Positions 1 to 9,543 of a stretch of 64,000 nucleotides of DNA are shown here, piece by piece. This DNA is from Macropodus opercularis (taxonomy: Eukaryota; Chordata; Actinopteri; Anabantiformes; Osphronemidae): the NCBI GenBank assembly GCA_030770545.1, contig CM061107.1:8086001-8150000 (forward strand). Direction: 5' to 3'. The notes under the pieces were generated by a model. The model saw only the letters and a list, made by a program, of their open reading frames with translations. It had not been told where the DNA came from and did no database searches. The number at the start of each line of letters is the position of its first letter. Within the stretch, counting starts at the first letter, position 1. The position numbers and the translations under genes are program-made.

Positions 1-19
1 TCATTTTACCCGTGTCAAG

Positions 20-3000
20 GTTCTTTTTGACCACGTAGGCAGCCTGAAGAAGTACGAGTCTGTGCAGGATATTCTCAAGGACTTTTTCGAGTTGAGAATG
101 AAGTACTTTGTGCTGAGAAAGGACTGGCTGGCCGGCATGTTGGGGGCAGAGAGCGCCAAGCTCACCAATCAGGCCCGCTTCATTCTGGAGAAAATCCAGG
201 GCACCTTGATCATTGGTTAGTTGCTACTTTCAGTTTATGCTTAAGACACACACAGCTGCCTGTTTGTGGTTTATCTTGGTGCCCTTTATAAGGAAACTTG
301 GTGAATTTGACTTGACTTGATTTACTTGTAGAGAACAAGCCAAAGAAGGAACTGATTCGCATGCTGCAGAAGATGGGTTACGACTCCGACCCAGTCAAGG
401 CTTGGAAACAGGCTCAAGAGAAGGTTGGCCGTTTTTAATTACACATAAATTATTGAAGAACAACAAATAATCAGCCTCCCACTGAAGCAATTAACACTAT
501 GTTTGTGGCCATGTTTTTAGAATGAGGAGGAGATGGAGGATGAAAATGAGGATGAAGAGAAGGAGGACGCCAGTGGGCCAGACTACAACTACCTGCTCAG
601 CATGCCCATGTGGTTCCTGACCAAAGAGAAAAAGGAGGAGTTGTGCAAACAGAGGGATGCAAAGGTCTGACATGTCAGCGATGTTGCACTTACTAATGGC
701 TGGTATTGAAAACCTTTCATTAGAATCTGTCTCTCTGGTCTAATCTGTTGTGCAGTTGGCAGAGCTAAACACCCTGAAGAAGAAGAGTCCAGCAGACTTG
801 TGGAAGGAAGACCTGGCTGCTTTCACAGAGGAGCTGGAGGTACTGAGTCTTAAAGAACAAGTGTTCAGATATTCAGCGTGACATTACGTTTTCAAAATAA
901 TGAATGGGTGGCCCAACAAGTTTTCATGCATATTTGAAAGATTGATCTTCTGGAAACTCTTCAATCGATCCAATCTGATCTCGTTTCTCCCGTTCTCAGC
1001 GCATTGAGGCCAAAGAAAAGGAGACTGCCACTGCGCCCAGTGTGAAGGGCACTGGAAAGGCCAAAGCCGTGAAGGTGAAGCAGGAGACTCTGCCCACACC
1101 ACAGGGTCGCCGGGTTGTCCCGCGCGTTACCAGCACCATGAAGGCTGAAGCCAACAGGAAGGCTGATCTTAAGAAAGGAGAAGGCAAGAGGGGCAAGAAA
1201 ATAAAGGCATGTCTACACCTCTTCACACGTCGACAGGCTTTGTGTTTCCGCTGTAAAAATCTAAACCATCTCAAGTCTTTTGCCTGAACTTAATGCTTGA
1301 ATTGTAGAGTGAAAATTTAGTCATGAAGATGGAGTTTGGAGAAGACGCAGAGGACAGAGAGCCCAGTGAGGAGCTTGGTTTGGCTGCACGACTCACCAAG
1401 AAACCTCCAGCAAAGGAGAAAGGTGAGCTTTACTTGTTTAATACTAATGGATATATGTTCAGGAACTGGCCAGCATTAAATGTCCATTTGTGCTGCTTGA
1501 CTTTCTGTCTTTCTTATATCAAACCTTATTAAGTAACGTGTCTCTGAAACAGTATCGAAGGCAGGCAAGCAGACCACTCTTCAGTTCAAACCGGTTTCCA
1601 AGAAGCTTAAGAAGAACCCATGGTCGGACGAGGAGTCTGACAACCTGTCTGGCAGTGAGCTGGAAGCTGACGAGGCGCTTGCCCCTAGGGAGCGAGTCGA
1701 ACGCAAAACGAAAGGTGAATCTTCTAGACGACCGTGGCCTCTATCCTCACTGATGTTTTGCCACCGTTTCACTTCCTTAAAGGCTCATGTGAACTTGAAT
1801 ACCCGGCAGATCGCTAGTCTAGACCCTTCTGTTACCATGAGATGCTGTGTACTGTTTATTTTAGAACGTATTTCCTGCAGCTAATTACAGCGTATCTGTG
1901 TTCACCCCTATCTGATCTCTGTTGATTTGGTTACGACATCATCTCGTCCACTGCTCATTTCCACAGGTAGTGTAAAGTACAGCTTGTCTGACAGCGAAGA
2001 TGAATGTGAAGACTGGGGGAAGACGAATGAGCCAAAACGGAAAGCTGTTATCAGCGATGATGATACAAGTTTCGCCCCGGAGGCCAGTACCATGGCTGAC
2101 AGTGAGGTGGACTCTCCAGCTCCACCTCCCAAAGCTCCAGAACCTGTGTAAGTGTGAGACCATAATACCTTTAATCCTCCTCAACACATTGGTTTGTTTT
2201 CATTTTGTTTAACCTCTAATGTCTTTTGTCTCTATAGTAAGAAAGTGGCAAAGAGCAAATCAGCAGTAAAACAAACTGGAACAAAGTCGAGCTGTAAGTA
2301 TATATACTGGTGTAGAGCCACTTCTGATGGGCTTGAAAATGTTGCCAAGCTGTCTGAGGCTCACTTATTTCCTTTTGTGCAACTTTGCAGCTCAGTCAGA
2401 TGATCAGGTGCCAGAATCCAAGTCCAAAGTGCAACGTAAGGCCAAAGAGCCTGTTCCCAAGAAAGCTGCTGCTTCCAAGAAACCAGCTGCACCCAAGAAG
2501 AAGGTGGCAGGTATTTAGCCTGAGGGGCAGCTCACTTTTTTATGTAGCGTCTGTCACACCAGTGCGATTTGCATTGTTCTGTTCATTTCTCCTAGATGTG
2601 AAGCAGCCGTCTATCATGGACGCTCTCTCCAAGCCCAAACCTTCAAACACTGCTGCCAAGAAGGCCCCTGCGTTTGCTTCCAGCGACTCTGAAGGTGACG
2701 TCGCACCTGTGGCGAAAAAGACGAAGCCGGTCGTCAAGCGGAAACAGGTGACCAGCGACGACTCCGACAGCAGCTCGGGCGACCTGATGTCCCGCCTAAA
2801 GGCCAAGAAGACCGCTGGCAGCAAGGTAAGCTAAAAACTCATTTATAAACCTTTTTCTTTTGCAGTAACTTATTGAAAACTCGAATATTTTCTGTTGTAG
2901 AAAATAAAAAGATGGGAAGAGGATGACAGCTTCCAGGTTTCAGACCAAGAAGCTGAACGTCCTGCTGTGGCGCCGCGGGACAAACCATCACGTGCCCGTA

Positions 3001-3041
3001 AACCTGTAACCTACAACCTGGACTCTGACTCCGATTTTTAA
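20..3041 (+). CDS. top2a: DNA topoisomerase II alpha, C-terminal 575 residues (12 exons, 5' end outside window)
   Basis: Type IIA topoisomerase passes one DNA duplex through a transient double-strand break in another, in the nucleus, for chromosome condensation and segregation. Exons by splice signals and reading phase: 20-215, 332-423, 521-664, 756-839, 1000-1206, 1308-1422, 1553-1714, 1967-2147, 2238-2293, 2391-2510, 2596-2825, 2901-3041; total 1728 nt, a whole number of codons ending in TAA. The first exons encode the end of the breakage-reunion core (VLFDHVGSLKKY, LGAESAKLTNQARFILEKI, GYDSDPVKAWK, DLWKEDLAAF). From about 1000 onward comes the lysine/serine/acid-rich C-terminal domain (LPTPQGRRVVPRV, NPWSDEESD, KRKQVTSDDSDS). 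The last residues, VAPRDKPSRARKPVTYNLDSDSDF-like in order, fit the TOP2A chromatin-tether end better than TOP2B, which ends differently. The catalytic tyrosine and ATPase domain lie left of the window. The neighbouring connexin supports TOP2A. All introns are roughly 90-250 nt, and one has a GC donor (1207). Confidence 0.96.
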
Positions 3042-3325
3042 AATTTTAGCCTTAAAAATTGTTGTGCATATGGTTGTTGTGTTTTAGAGTTTGTATTAAA
3101 GACGTGTTCTTTTACTAAGTTACTGGCTTGTGTAGTGCTGTTAATATGGCTTTGCTTTTATTCAAAGTGGAAAAGAAAAGACGTAAATGTATGAATCCTG
3201 ATATCTATGTATGCCGTCTGTTTTAACCTTGCTTTTCTTGAAATCCTGTCTTGTCACATTTTGTCTTGTAAATATTTTGATGGTCGTTAATGTTTAAGTA
3301 AAATAAAGCTGTGTTGTTTAAACAC
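3042..3325 (+). other. top2a: top2a 3' UTR with two poly(A) signals
   Basis: This is the A/T-rich stretch after the TAA stop at 3039-3041. It holds an ATTAAA signal at 3095-3100 and a canonical AATAAA at 3302-3307 followed by a T/G-rich stretch. Short and long transcript ends are therefore possible. The actual cleavage sites are inferred. Confidence 0.7.
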
Positions 3326-3990
3326 TTTGTGATTTGTCTGTACTCGTTACGGTAGAAGGCAGTGTCAGACGCACATGTTATAGGAGTCGTCTAACAGCTT
3401 ATGAAATACCCCTGGAATTGTTGATCCAAATCGGAATAAGATTAGATGGAGCATCAAGTTTCCAGTTCGTGTTCATGAGAAACTGGTTCACTGAGTATGT
3501 AAGTAACCTCTTAAATTAAAATCTTTAAAATAAATCTTTGTATTATTCATTTGCATTCAGATGAGTTTTTTAAATTTCTGTGAGGGTTAAGTTAAGTTAA
3601 GTTGCATGTACTTCTTTTATCCCCTGTGACCAAACCGTGGTAGAGCCACAGATCCTTCCTGTCATTAGAAGGTCCTTTGAAATGCTCATCAAGAGTTGGT
3701 CCTTCTTGGGTAAACATCACTTGTGTCTGGGACTCTTGACGGCTGCAGATTAGGACTTGACTGGAATTTCCTTCTCTGTCCCCTCCCTTACAATTACAAG
3801 CGCCGGCAAACCAAAATCACAGCCATTAGCAGAGCAACGCAAGTGAATAAGTGAGCTTGGGATACGATTTCTGTTTAATTTACTCAGGCAGGCACCAGAG
3901 TGGAGGGTTTTCTAGAAAAAGTCAGTGTTTTGGGTCTCTACATGAAATACTGGGTTACAGATGTTTAACCATGCTTTTGTTTTGTTTCAG
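3326..3990 (+). promoter_or_regulatory. top2a-gjd3 intergenic space, probable gjd3 upstream region
   Basis: About 0.66 kb between the last top2a poly(A) signal and the first recognisable gjd3 exon. It contains a short (GTTAA)n run near 3586-3604 and otherwise unique sequence. Any further upstream exon or promoter of the connexin gene should be here, because both genes read rightward, but I see no clear TATA box or CG island. Confidence 0.35.
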
Positions 3991-4063
3991 CTTTGGATCC
4001 TGAGGACGATGACGTACATTTGTCAGAATCTGCTCTGAGAACAGCCAGAGGATACAATTCAAG
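3991..4063 (+). other. Probable non-coding 5' exon of the connexin gene
   Basis: The stretch is bounded by a pyrimidine-rich acceptor ending in TTTGTTTCAG (3981-3990) and a good donor AAG|GTGAGA at 4063/4064. It lies 79 nt upstream of the acceptor of the coding exon (AG at 4141-4142). Connexin genes typically carry their whole coding sequence in one exon behind one or more untranslated exons, and this arrangement matches. It has no start codon continuing into the connexin frame. Transcription is inferred. Confidence 0.55.
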
Positions 4064-4179
4064 GTGAGAACCCAGCTGACACTGTTGTTTCTGAAGGTTA
4101 CGTTTGTCAGATAAAGCTTTTAAAGTCCGTATAATTTCTCAGATTTCCAAGGAGCTTTTCCTGAGGCAGCTCTGCAGAC

Positions 4180-5037
4180 ATGGGTGAATGGAGCTTCCTT
4201 AGCGATCTCTTTGACAAACTCCAGTCCCACTCGTCCATGCTGGGCCGCTTCTGGCTCCTACTCATGCTTGTGTTTAGGATCCTGATCTTGGGAACTGTGG
4301 CCAGTGACTTGTTTGAGGACGAGCAGGAGGAGTTTGCCTGCAACACCCTTCAGCCAGGCTGCAAGCAGGTGTGCTACGACATGGCCTTCCCGATCTCTCA
4401 GTACAGGTTCTGGGTGTTTCATATAGTCCTGATAGCTTCGCCTTCCTTGGTTTTCCTCGTCTATGCCATGCATCACAGCAAGCGGAGGAACAGCAGCTCT
4501 ACGGCGACGCAGGAGTACATGCAAGACCTGCGTTTGAAGAAGCTCTACCTCGTTAATGTGGCCTTCCGCATGGTGGCGGAAGTTGGCTTCCTGCTGAGCC
4601 AGTGGTGGTTGTACGGGTTCAAGGTGGAGGCTCGGTTCCCCTGCAGCCGCTTTCCGTGTCCCTACACCGTGGACTGCTTCACCTCCCGCCCTGCAGAGAA
4701 AACCATCTTCCTCTGCTTTTACTTCATTGTGGGAGTGATATCCGCGGTTTCCAGCTGCGCTGAGTTTGTCTACAGCTCAGTGAAGCTGTTCTGCTCTCGT
4801 CCGGAGGCGGCCTGTGTCTGCCAGAACTCTGCCGAGCACTCCTGTGCCTTCCAGAACCTCCACGGCTTCAGGGAAGAGGCGAAGGAAGGGAAACCAGAGA
4901 CGGCGTCAGAAGCCGTGTCCAGCAGAGCGAGGGTGAAAGGAGGATCAACCAGGAGCAGCTCCAGCACAAAGGTCCTCAGCTCTGGACACAAGCGAAGAAG
5001 CAGCAGACATGTGAGCAGAAGGTTGTTCTCGGTGTGA
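4180..5037 (+). CDS. gjd3: Gap junction protein, delta-3-like connexin (285 aa, complete)
   Basis: Connexins are four-pass membrane proteins; six form a hemichannel that docks with one on the next cell to pass ions and small molecules. The protein opens MGEWSFLSDLFDKLQ, followed by TM1 at about 22-42. Extracellular loop 1 has C54, C61 and C65 (C-x6-C-x3-C). TM2 is about 75-97 and TM3 about 122-146. Loop 2 has C155, C160 and C166 (C-x4-C-x5-C, slightly different from the usual spacing only in neighbouring residues), then SRPAEKTIF and TM4 at about 175-200. The cytoplasmic tail is short and basic/serine-rich, ending RRLFSV. The FEDEQEEFACNTLQPGC stretch and position beside top2a match GJD3 (human connexin 31.9). 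The whole coding region is one exon, starting after an acceptor at 4141-4142; the first ATG is the connexin start. A teleost-specific connexin name may apply instead of gjd3. Confidence 0.93.
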   Translation: MGEWSFLSDLFDKLQSHSSMLGRFWLLLMLVFRILILGTVASDLFEDEQEEFACNTLQPGCKQVCYDMAFPISQYRFWVFHIVLIASPSLVFLVYAMHHSKRRNSSSTATQEYMQDLRLKKLYLVNVAFRMVAEVGFLLSQWWLYGFKVEARFPCSRFPCPYTVDCFTSRPAEKTIFLCFYFIVGVISAVSSCAEFVYSSVKLFCSRPEAACVCQNSAEHSCAFQNLHGFREEAKEGKPETASEAVSSRARVKGGSTRSSSSTKVLSSGHKRRSSRHVSRRLFSV

Positions 5038-5345
5038 CAGAGCCTCCGGTCAATAGAACACAAGTGGAAGTTAGAACCTTTAGAGTTTTTATTTATGTCT
5101 AAGTTATCATTTCCAGCTAATGGCTTTATATTGGATAAGAAGGAATATTTTCTTATTTTATTAACACTAGTATTTATTAGATTCATCCATCAGTGCTTTG
5201 TTACCAAATAAAGGATTAACACCAACTGCAGAGTTTTGCTTCATGGAAAATCCTGATACAATGAGACCATGAGCAATTAGGCTGAATTGCAGCATGTGGC
5301 TTTGATTTTTTCATGCTGCTAATAAAACCTTAGTTTATTTCCAGC
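5038..5345 (+). other. gjd3: gjd3 3' UTR and poly(A) signals
   Basis: The sequence after the TGA at 5035-5037 becomes A/T-rich. An AATAAA at 5207-5212 is the likely end signal, and a second lies at 5321-5326. The usage of either site is inferred from sequence only. Confidence 0.6.
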
Positions 5346-5993
5346 ATTTATTATGCCGTTAATTTGTCATCAGCGCGTTCTCTACATGAGAGTGGGCATC
5401 CTGCGTGATGTTTGGTCCGTCAGCTTCAAACGTACCCATCGTCACATACTGCTAATAGATTTACGGGTAATTTCATTTGCTGTGGAAAATATTTGGCAAA
5501 AATGAGCTGGAAACACTCTCCAAACATTAGGTGGCAGCGGTGGAATAGAAATTCTTGCCTGGTTTTTCACGTGGTGTTCGTCACAACCTTTATTTATTTC
5601 ATTTGTTAGTTAGATTCCACCTTTGAAATATACGCTCTATGAGCAGTGATACACATTTTTACCGTTACTGTATCGCTGCTGTATTTGCAGCTTTGTAGTG
5701 AAAAGAAACAGAACTAGAGAGCTTTCCAGTTATTCTCTATAACAGCAAGGTCTCCCACTCATGAGAAGCCTATTAACAGCGCTTCAAGTACTTTAGCTGA
5801 TCTTTACTAGCGTTTAATGAAACTATTTCTATGTCTGTTTCACTGTTCACTCTGCCTGGTAATTAACTAAAGCGTGTAAATGCCTCATCTTTAATCTGTC
5901 ACACGTGAAAGGTTGTTTCAGTGATATACAAAGGCTCTGTGACACGTTTTACTTTCTCTTTTATTCTGAGGACAGGTTGCTTGATGAACCTCC
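5346..5993. other. Short intergenic stretch between the connexin gene and its truncated copy
   Basis: Unique A/T-leaning sequence with no supported gene. A CTCF-like core (AGGTGGCAGC) sits at 5529-5538. Confidence 0.5.
5524..5537 (+). promoter_or_regulatory. CTCF-like motif, left of the connexin pseudogene
   Basis: ACATTAGGTGGCAG matches about 12 of 14 positions of the core consensus CCASYAGRKGGCRS. It is in the same orientation as the stronger match at 6294. Binding is not shown by sequence. Confidence 0.3.
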
Positions 5994-6215
5994 AGGTTTC
6001 CAGTAAGTTTTCCCTGAGGCAGCGCTGCAGTCACTTCCTCAGTAAACTCCTTGACAAACTCCAGTCCCGCTCACCGACGCTCGATTGCTTCTGGCTCTTA
6101 CTCAGGCTTGTGTTTAGGATGCTGATGTTGGGAAGTGTTGCCAGTGACGTGTTCGAGGAGTTTGCCTGCGACACCCTTCATCCAGGCTGCAAACAGATGT
6201 GCTGAGGGATGGCCT
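5994..6215 (+). pseudogene. Truncated tandem copy of the gjd3 coding exon
   Basis: The stretch aligns colinearly, with no large gaps, to 4146-4389, covering the 5' UTR end of the connexin coding exon and codons about 7-69. Frame-preserved connexin residues include LLDKLQSRSP, FWLLLRLVFRMLMLGSVASDVFE and EFACDTLHPGC. Breaks: a net loss of 13 nt at about 6031 removes the start codon region, a 12-nt deletion removes four residues after FE, and the tyrosine codon after the third loop-1 cysteine is TGA at 6203-6205. Similarity stops at about 6215, so TM2 to the tail are missing. Including UTR sequence and lying in tandem, it looks like a local DNA duplication rather than a retrocopy. It cannot encode a channel. 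Confidence 0.85.
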
Positions 6216-6293
6216 AAAAGGTGGGAGACTACCGAAACTGCCTACATCTGTTGTCTCTCTAGAAACGTCAACCCCACAACCTTCCTTGTATCA

Positions 6294-6307
6294 ACAGCAG
6301 GTGGCAG
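6294..6307 (+). promoter_or_regulatory. CTCF-like motif, right of the connexin pseudogene
   Basis: ACAGCAGGTGGCAG fits 13 of 14 positions of the core CTCF consensus. It lies at the change from compact genes to the long gene-poor region, a reasonable place for an insulator. Function is inferred. Confidence 0.4.
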
Positions 6308-9300
6308 CAGTGAGGCAAATAGAAAGCTTGTTGACATATCCATGTTCAGTGAGATGACTTCATTTGCAGCCACATTATTCCACTGACAGCATCCACACGT
6401 CCCCGTCATTACATGGGCGGATTTTTCTGGAGAATACTGAGACCAGGAGCATGAATTCATCAAATAAGAAGTAAGACAACTGCACCTGCGCCTTTCGCGG
6501 ACACTAAACAGCTACTTGTCAGCTTGTAGTGATGGCTGTATTTGTTCTGATGCTATGTTTGATGACCTAAGCAGTCCCACGTCCAAGTGGCTCATCTAAA
6601 TCCTCTCAGAAGAAGCTTATTTTTGACTCAACCGTTCCTACAGACCGCCCCCCCCCTCTCGCCGCTCCCTGGACGCATCATATATGCAGATTGCAAAGCG
6701 GCGCCGGCTCTTTGATGTACGCAGAATAGAATTCTAGATGTGTTTTATGTAACCGCTGGAGAGGGAAGGAAGGAAGAGTCATAGAGGATTACTGTCAAAA
6801 CTTTCCCAGTTTCCTTTTGTCTGCCTGCGTCGCTACCTTTTCATGTCGGCCTTGTCACACTGGAAGTCTGCCTGTTCCTCGCTTTCTATACCTTCTCCTC
6901 AGATTCCCTCCTCTCTGTGCCTTCCCATGCTTCGCTCTGTCTTTTCTGAATCCGGGGAGGCCTTGCCGCAGCAGTCTGTCTCAAAGAAAATGTAGGTCAT
7001 CTGTTTTCAGCGACTCCCTTCACACCAGCACGAAGGAAGAGATGGAGGGACGTGATAACATCTCTCTGTGAGTCTCTCAGCCCTTCTCACCCACCTGCCT
7101 TTTCCATTCTCCCACCACCTTCAATGAGACACTTCAGGGGCTCCCTGTGCTCTACCTGTGGCCCCTGTATGGTCCGTGGAGGCTCTGTCAGTGTCACCTA
7201 TAGCTGACTGACAGCTTCCTCACATGTGAGTGCCTCACAGCATCTCTCTTGTCTTCCAGGGACAACACACTGGAAAAAATCACTTTTACAGCTTGCTTGC
7301 TTCTCTCCAAACAAATAGTATTAACAGCTCGGTCTGTTGCATTAGTGTAATGTGGTTTATTCACGGCACAGTGCCCAGCGCTAAGCAAATCAAGCTGCTT
7401 GTTTACTGGCTTGAGTTCCAGTAACTTGTGACCCAGTTATGGTGATTCCAGTCCCTGTAAGTTAGAGTGAACATGGCTGAGCTGCCATGTGAAAGAGCAA
7501 CCACAACACGCTACATGTCTGCCTTTACAACATTTAGTCTATATATTTATTCACACTGTGTGGCTCAACCTTTTGCTTCGCTTCCTGTACCACTGATGAG
7601 CACCTGTGGCTATAACAGGCCATTGTACACTTCCTAGAAAGCTCCGGCCTCAACTCTAAATCAAGGTCAGACTGAGTCATTGGGGATTAAAACCCAGCAG
7701 CATCCCTGGTTCCTCGTTCACTCTTTGCATTAATTATGCATCCTGTTGCCTTTAAGCAAACATCAAGTAATATGGATGGGACTAAATTAATTTAATCTTG
7801 CCATAATAATAAAAAAGCCCAGAGGAAGCTGTAGTGTAGTGTTTCCACGTAGCAGCCAGCAGTGGGTCCTGTGCGTTTACGCGTCTGAGTGGACTTTTCT
7901 TCCCACAGTCCAGCAACGTGTGCGTCTCCTCTTGTTGCTGGGATGGACTGGTGGCCCTGCCTCTCACCCAGTGACAGCTGGGATCAGCTCCAGTGTCACT
8001 TAGCAGAAAAATCAGTTAGGATTATAAAGCAAACTTCATCTGTGAATGTTATATTCGAATATTATCTGCACTGACTGTGCGCTCGCATGGTTTATGAGTC
8101 CTCTCAGCAGCTATAACTTCTTTCAGATGGCCTTTTCAGAGGACAAACTCACTCCTTCCTGTCTCATTCTGTCTCTGCAACCTTGTATTTTTCCTCACTG
8201 ATGCAAAGCTGCCATGTGCTATTACCTCTCTGTGCAAACCAGACTCTGCAAAGCCTCTTCACGTGAACTGAAATTCATGCTTCAGCGTACCCTGCAGAAG
8301 GTCTGCTAGGCGGCAGATGGGGCTGATGAGGGGGTCGCAGCAACAACTTGGCCCCGTGTGTCGGGAATAACAACAGAACGGCTGCGTGTGAAGTAGAACA
8401 GCTCAGAAACGTCGCATCCTGTCCCTTTTTTCACTTAATTTCTCAGAAAAAATCAAATCTGTATATATTTTGCAGCTCTAAATGTAGGTGCATTGTCAGG
8501 AACAGTTGTGAAAAGCGTCTATAGTCACACTAGACCTTGTGAGGCTACGTGCCAACACTGCCAACACCACGCATGTAGGCCTTCTGGAGAAGCGGCCCAG
8601 TTACGTAAGCGTGACCTTAGTGACCTTCTGGACTGCTGACGGCTTGGTTCATTGCTGACCTCAGGTCTGCGGCACAGAGCCGGTGCACGGCTTATATCGC
8701 TCCTCTTCTCAGCTTCTCAGGCTTATGGCATCCAAGTGTCCGGGTCACCGCACGTCACACCCCATCCCTCTGTTTCCCTACTCGTTCATTCATCTGCCAG
8801 CCCACCCCCCCCGCTGCTCCCTCCTTCCTTGGTGGTGTGAATGCAGTATTTACAGTGAAATGTTCCTGCCGCCTCTGATGAATCACGCAGCGTCACACCA
8901 ACCGCCACCTTTCTCATATTTTCTCTATGAAAATATTGCGTAAAAGCATTTGGCCCAGGCCTGTTGCATAGAGTGACCGGGGACTGGACGAGCCGACCGC
9001 TCTGCACCCGCTGACACAATAGCTTTGTGTGATGAGGACGATGCTTCTTGGCTGCTCCCTTCAGCTAATGTGGCAACGTGCTCGCCGGCGGTAAAGTAAA
9101 CTGTTATGGTCCATTTGTAGCTCTGTGCAGTCTGCACATCTGGACGAGAAGATATTGCCCGTGTTGCTGAAACACTCAGCAAACAACATCAGGTTGTAAT
9201 ACTCTTCCAGCATGAATACGCAGCGTTTTGGGACCAACAGAACTCATTTGGCTCTGATTCGCAATTTTTAGTCATTTTTTCCATTTAGTTTTCCACATAT

Positions 9301-9496
9301 TAAAAAAAAAAAGGAAAATAAATAAACAATCCTTTGTGATGACTACACCCACAAATAGTTGATGTGATGACACAGTGTTGTAATGATGGTTAAACGTGGA
9401 TACATAGATGGATGCGAGCACTTTCCCCTGGTGTCTGTCAAGCTTCCATCGGTGCTCAGTTGTTTTGGATGTCCTTGTGGAGCTCGTGGGAGATTA

Positions 9497-9498
<2 letters not shown>
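6308..9498. other. Gene-poor stretch, no supported coding sequence
   Basis: Open frames here are short, lack family features and carry no matching splice pattern. Contents are mixed unique sequence, a C-run near 6647, T- and A-runs near 9300, and the nuclear-receptor-like repeat at 8612-8626 listed separately. No RNA gene was recognised. Confidence 0.6.
8612..8626 (-). promoter_or_regulatory. DR3 nuclear-receptor-type direct repeat
   Basis: Plus-strand TGACCT-TAG-TGACCT is, on the minus strand, two perfect AGGTCA half-sites spaced by three bases. A further single TGACCT lies at 8656-8661. DR3 spacing is the classic vitamin D receptor/RXR arrangement, although other receptors can use it. Binding is inferred. 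Confidence 0.4.
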
Positions 9499-9534
<36 letters not shown>

Positions 9535-9543
9535 GTGTGTGTG
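9499..9543. repeat. (GT)n microsatellite
   Basis: Dinucleotide run of about 45 nt with one GC interruption at 9529-9530. Cysteine/valine-rich open frames over it are artefacts. Confidence 0.98.

Noticed and set aside
20..3041. Assignment to TOP2B instead of TOP2A
   Set aside because: The C-terminal end and the adjacent delta-type connexin match the TOP2A neighbourhood; TOP2B is next to RARB without a connexin.
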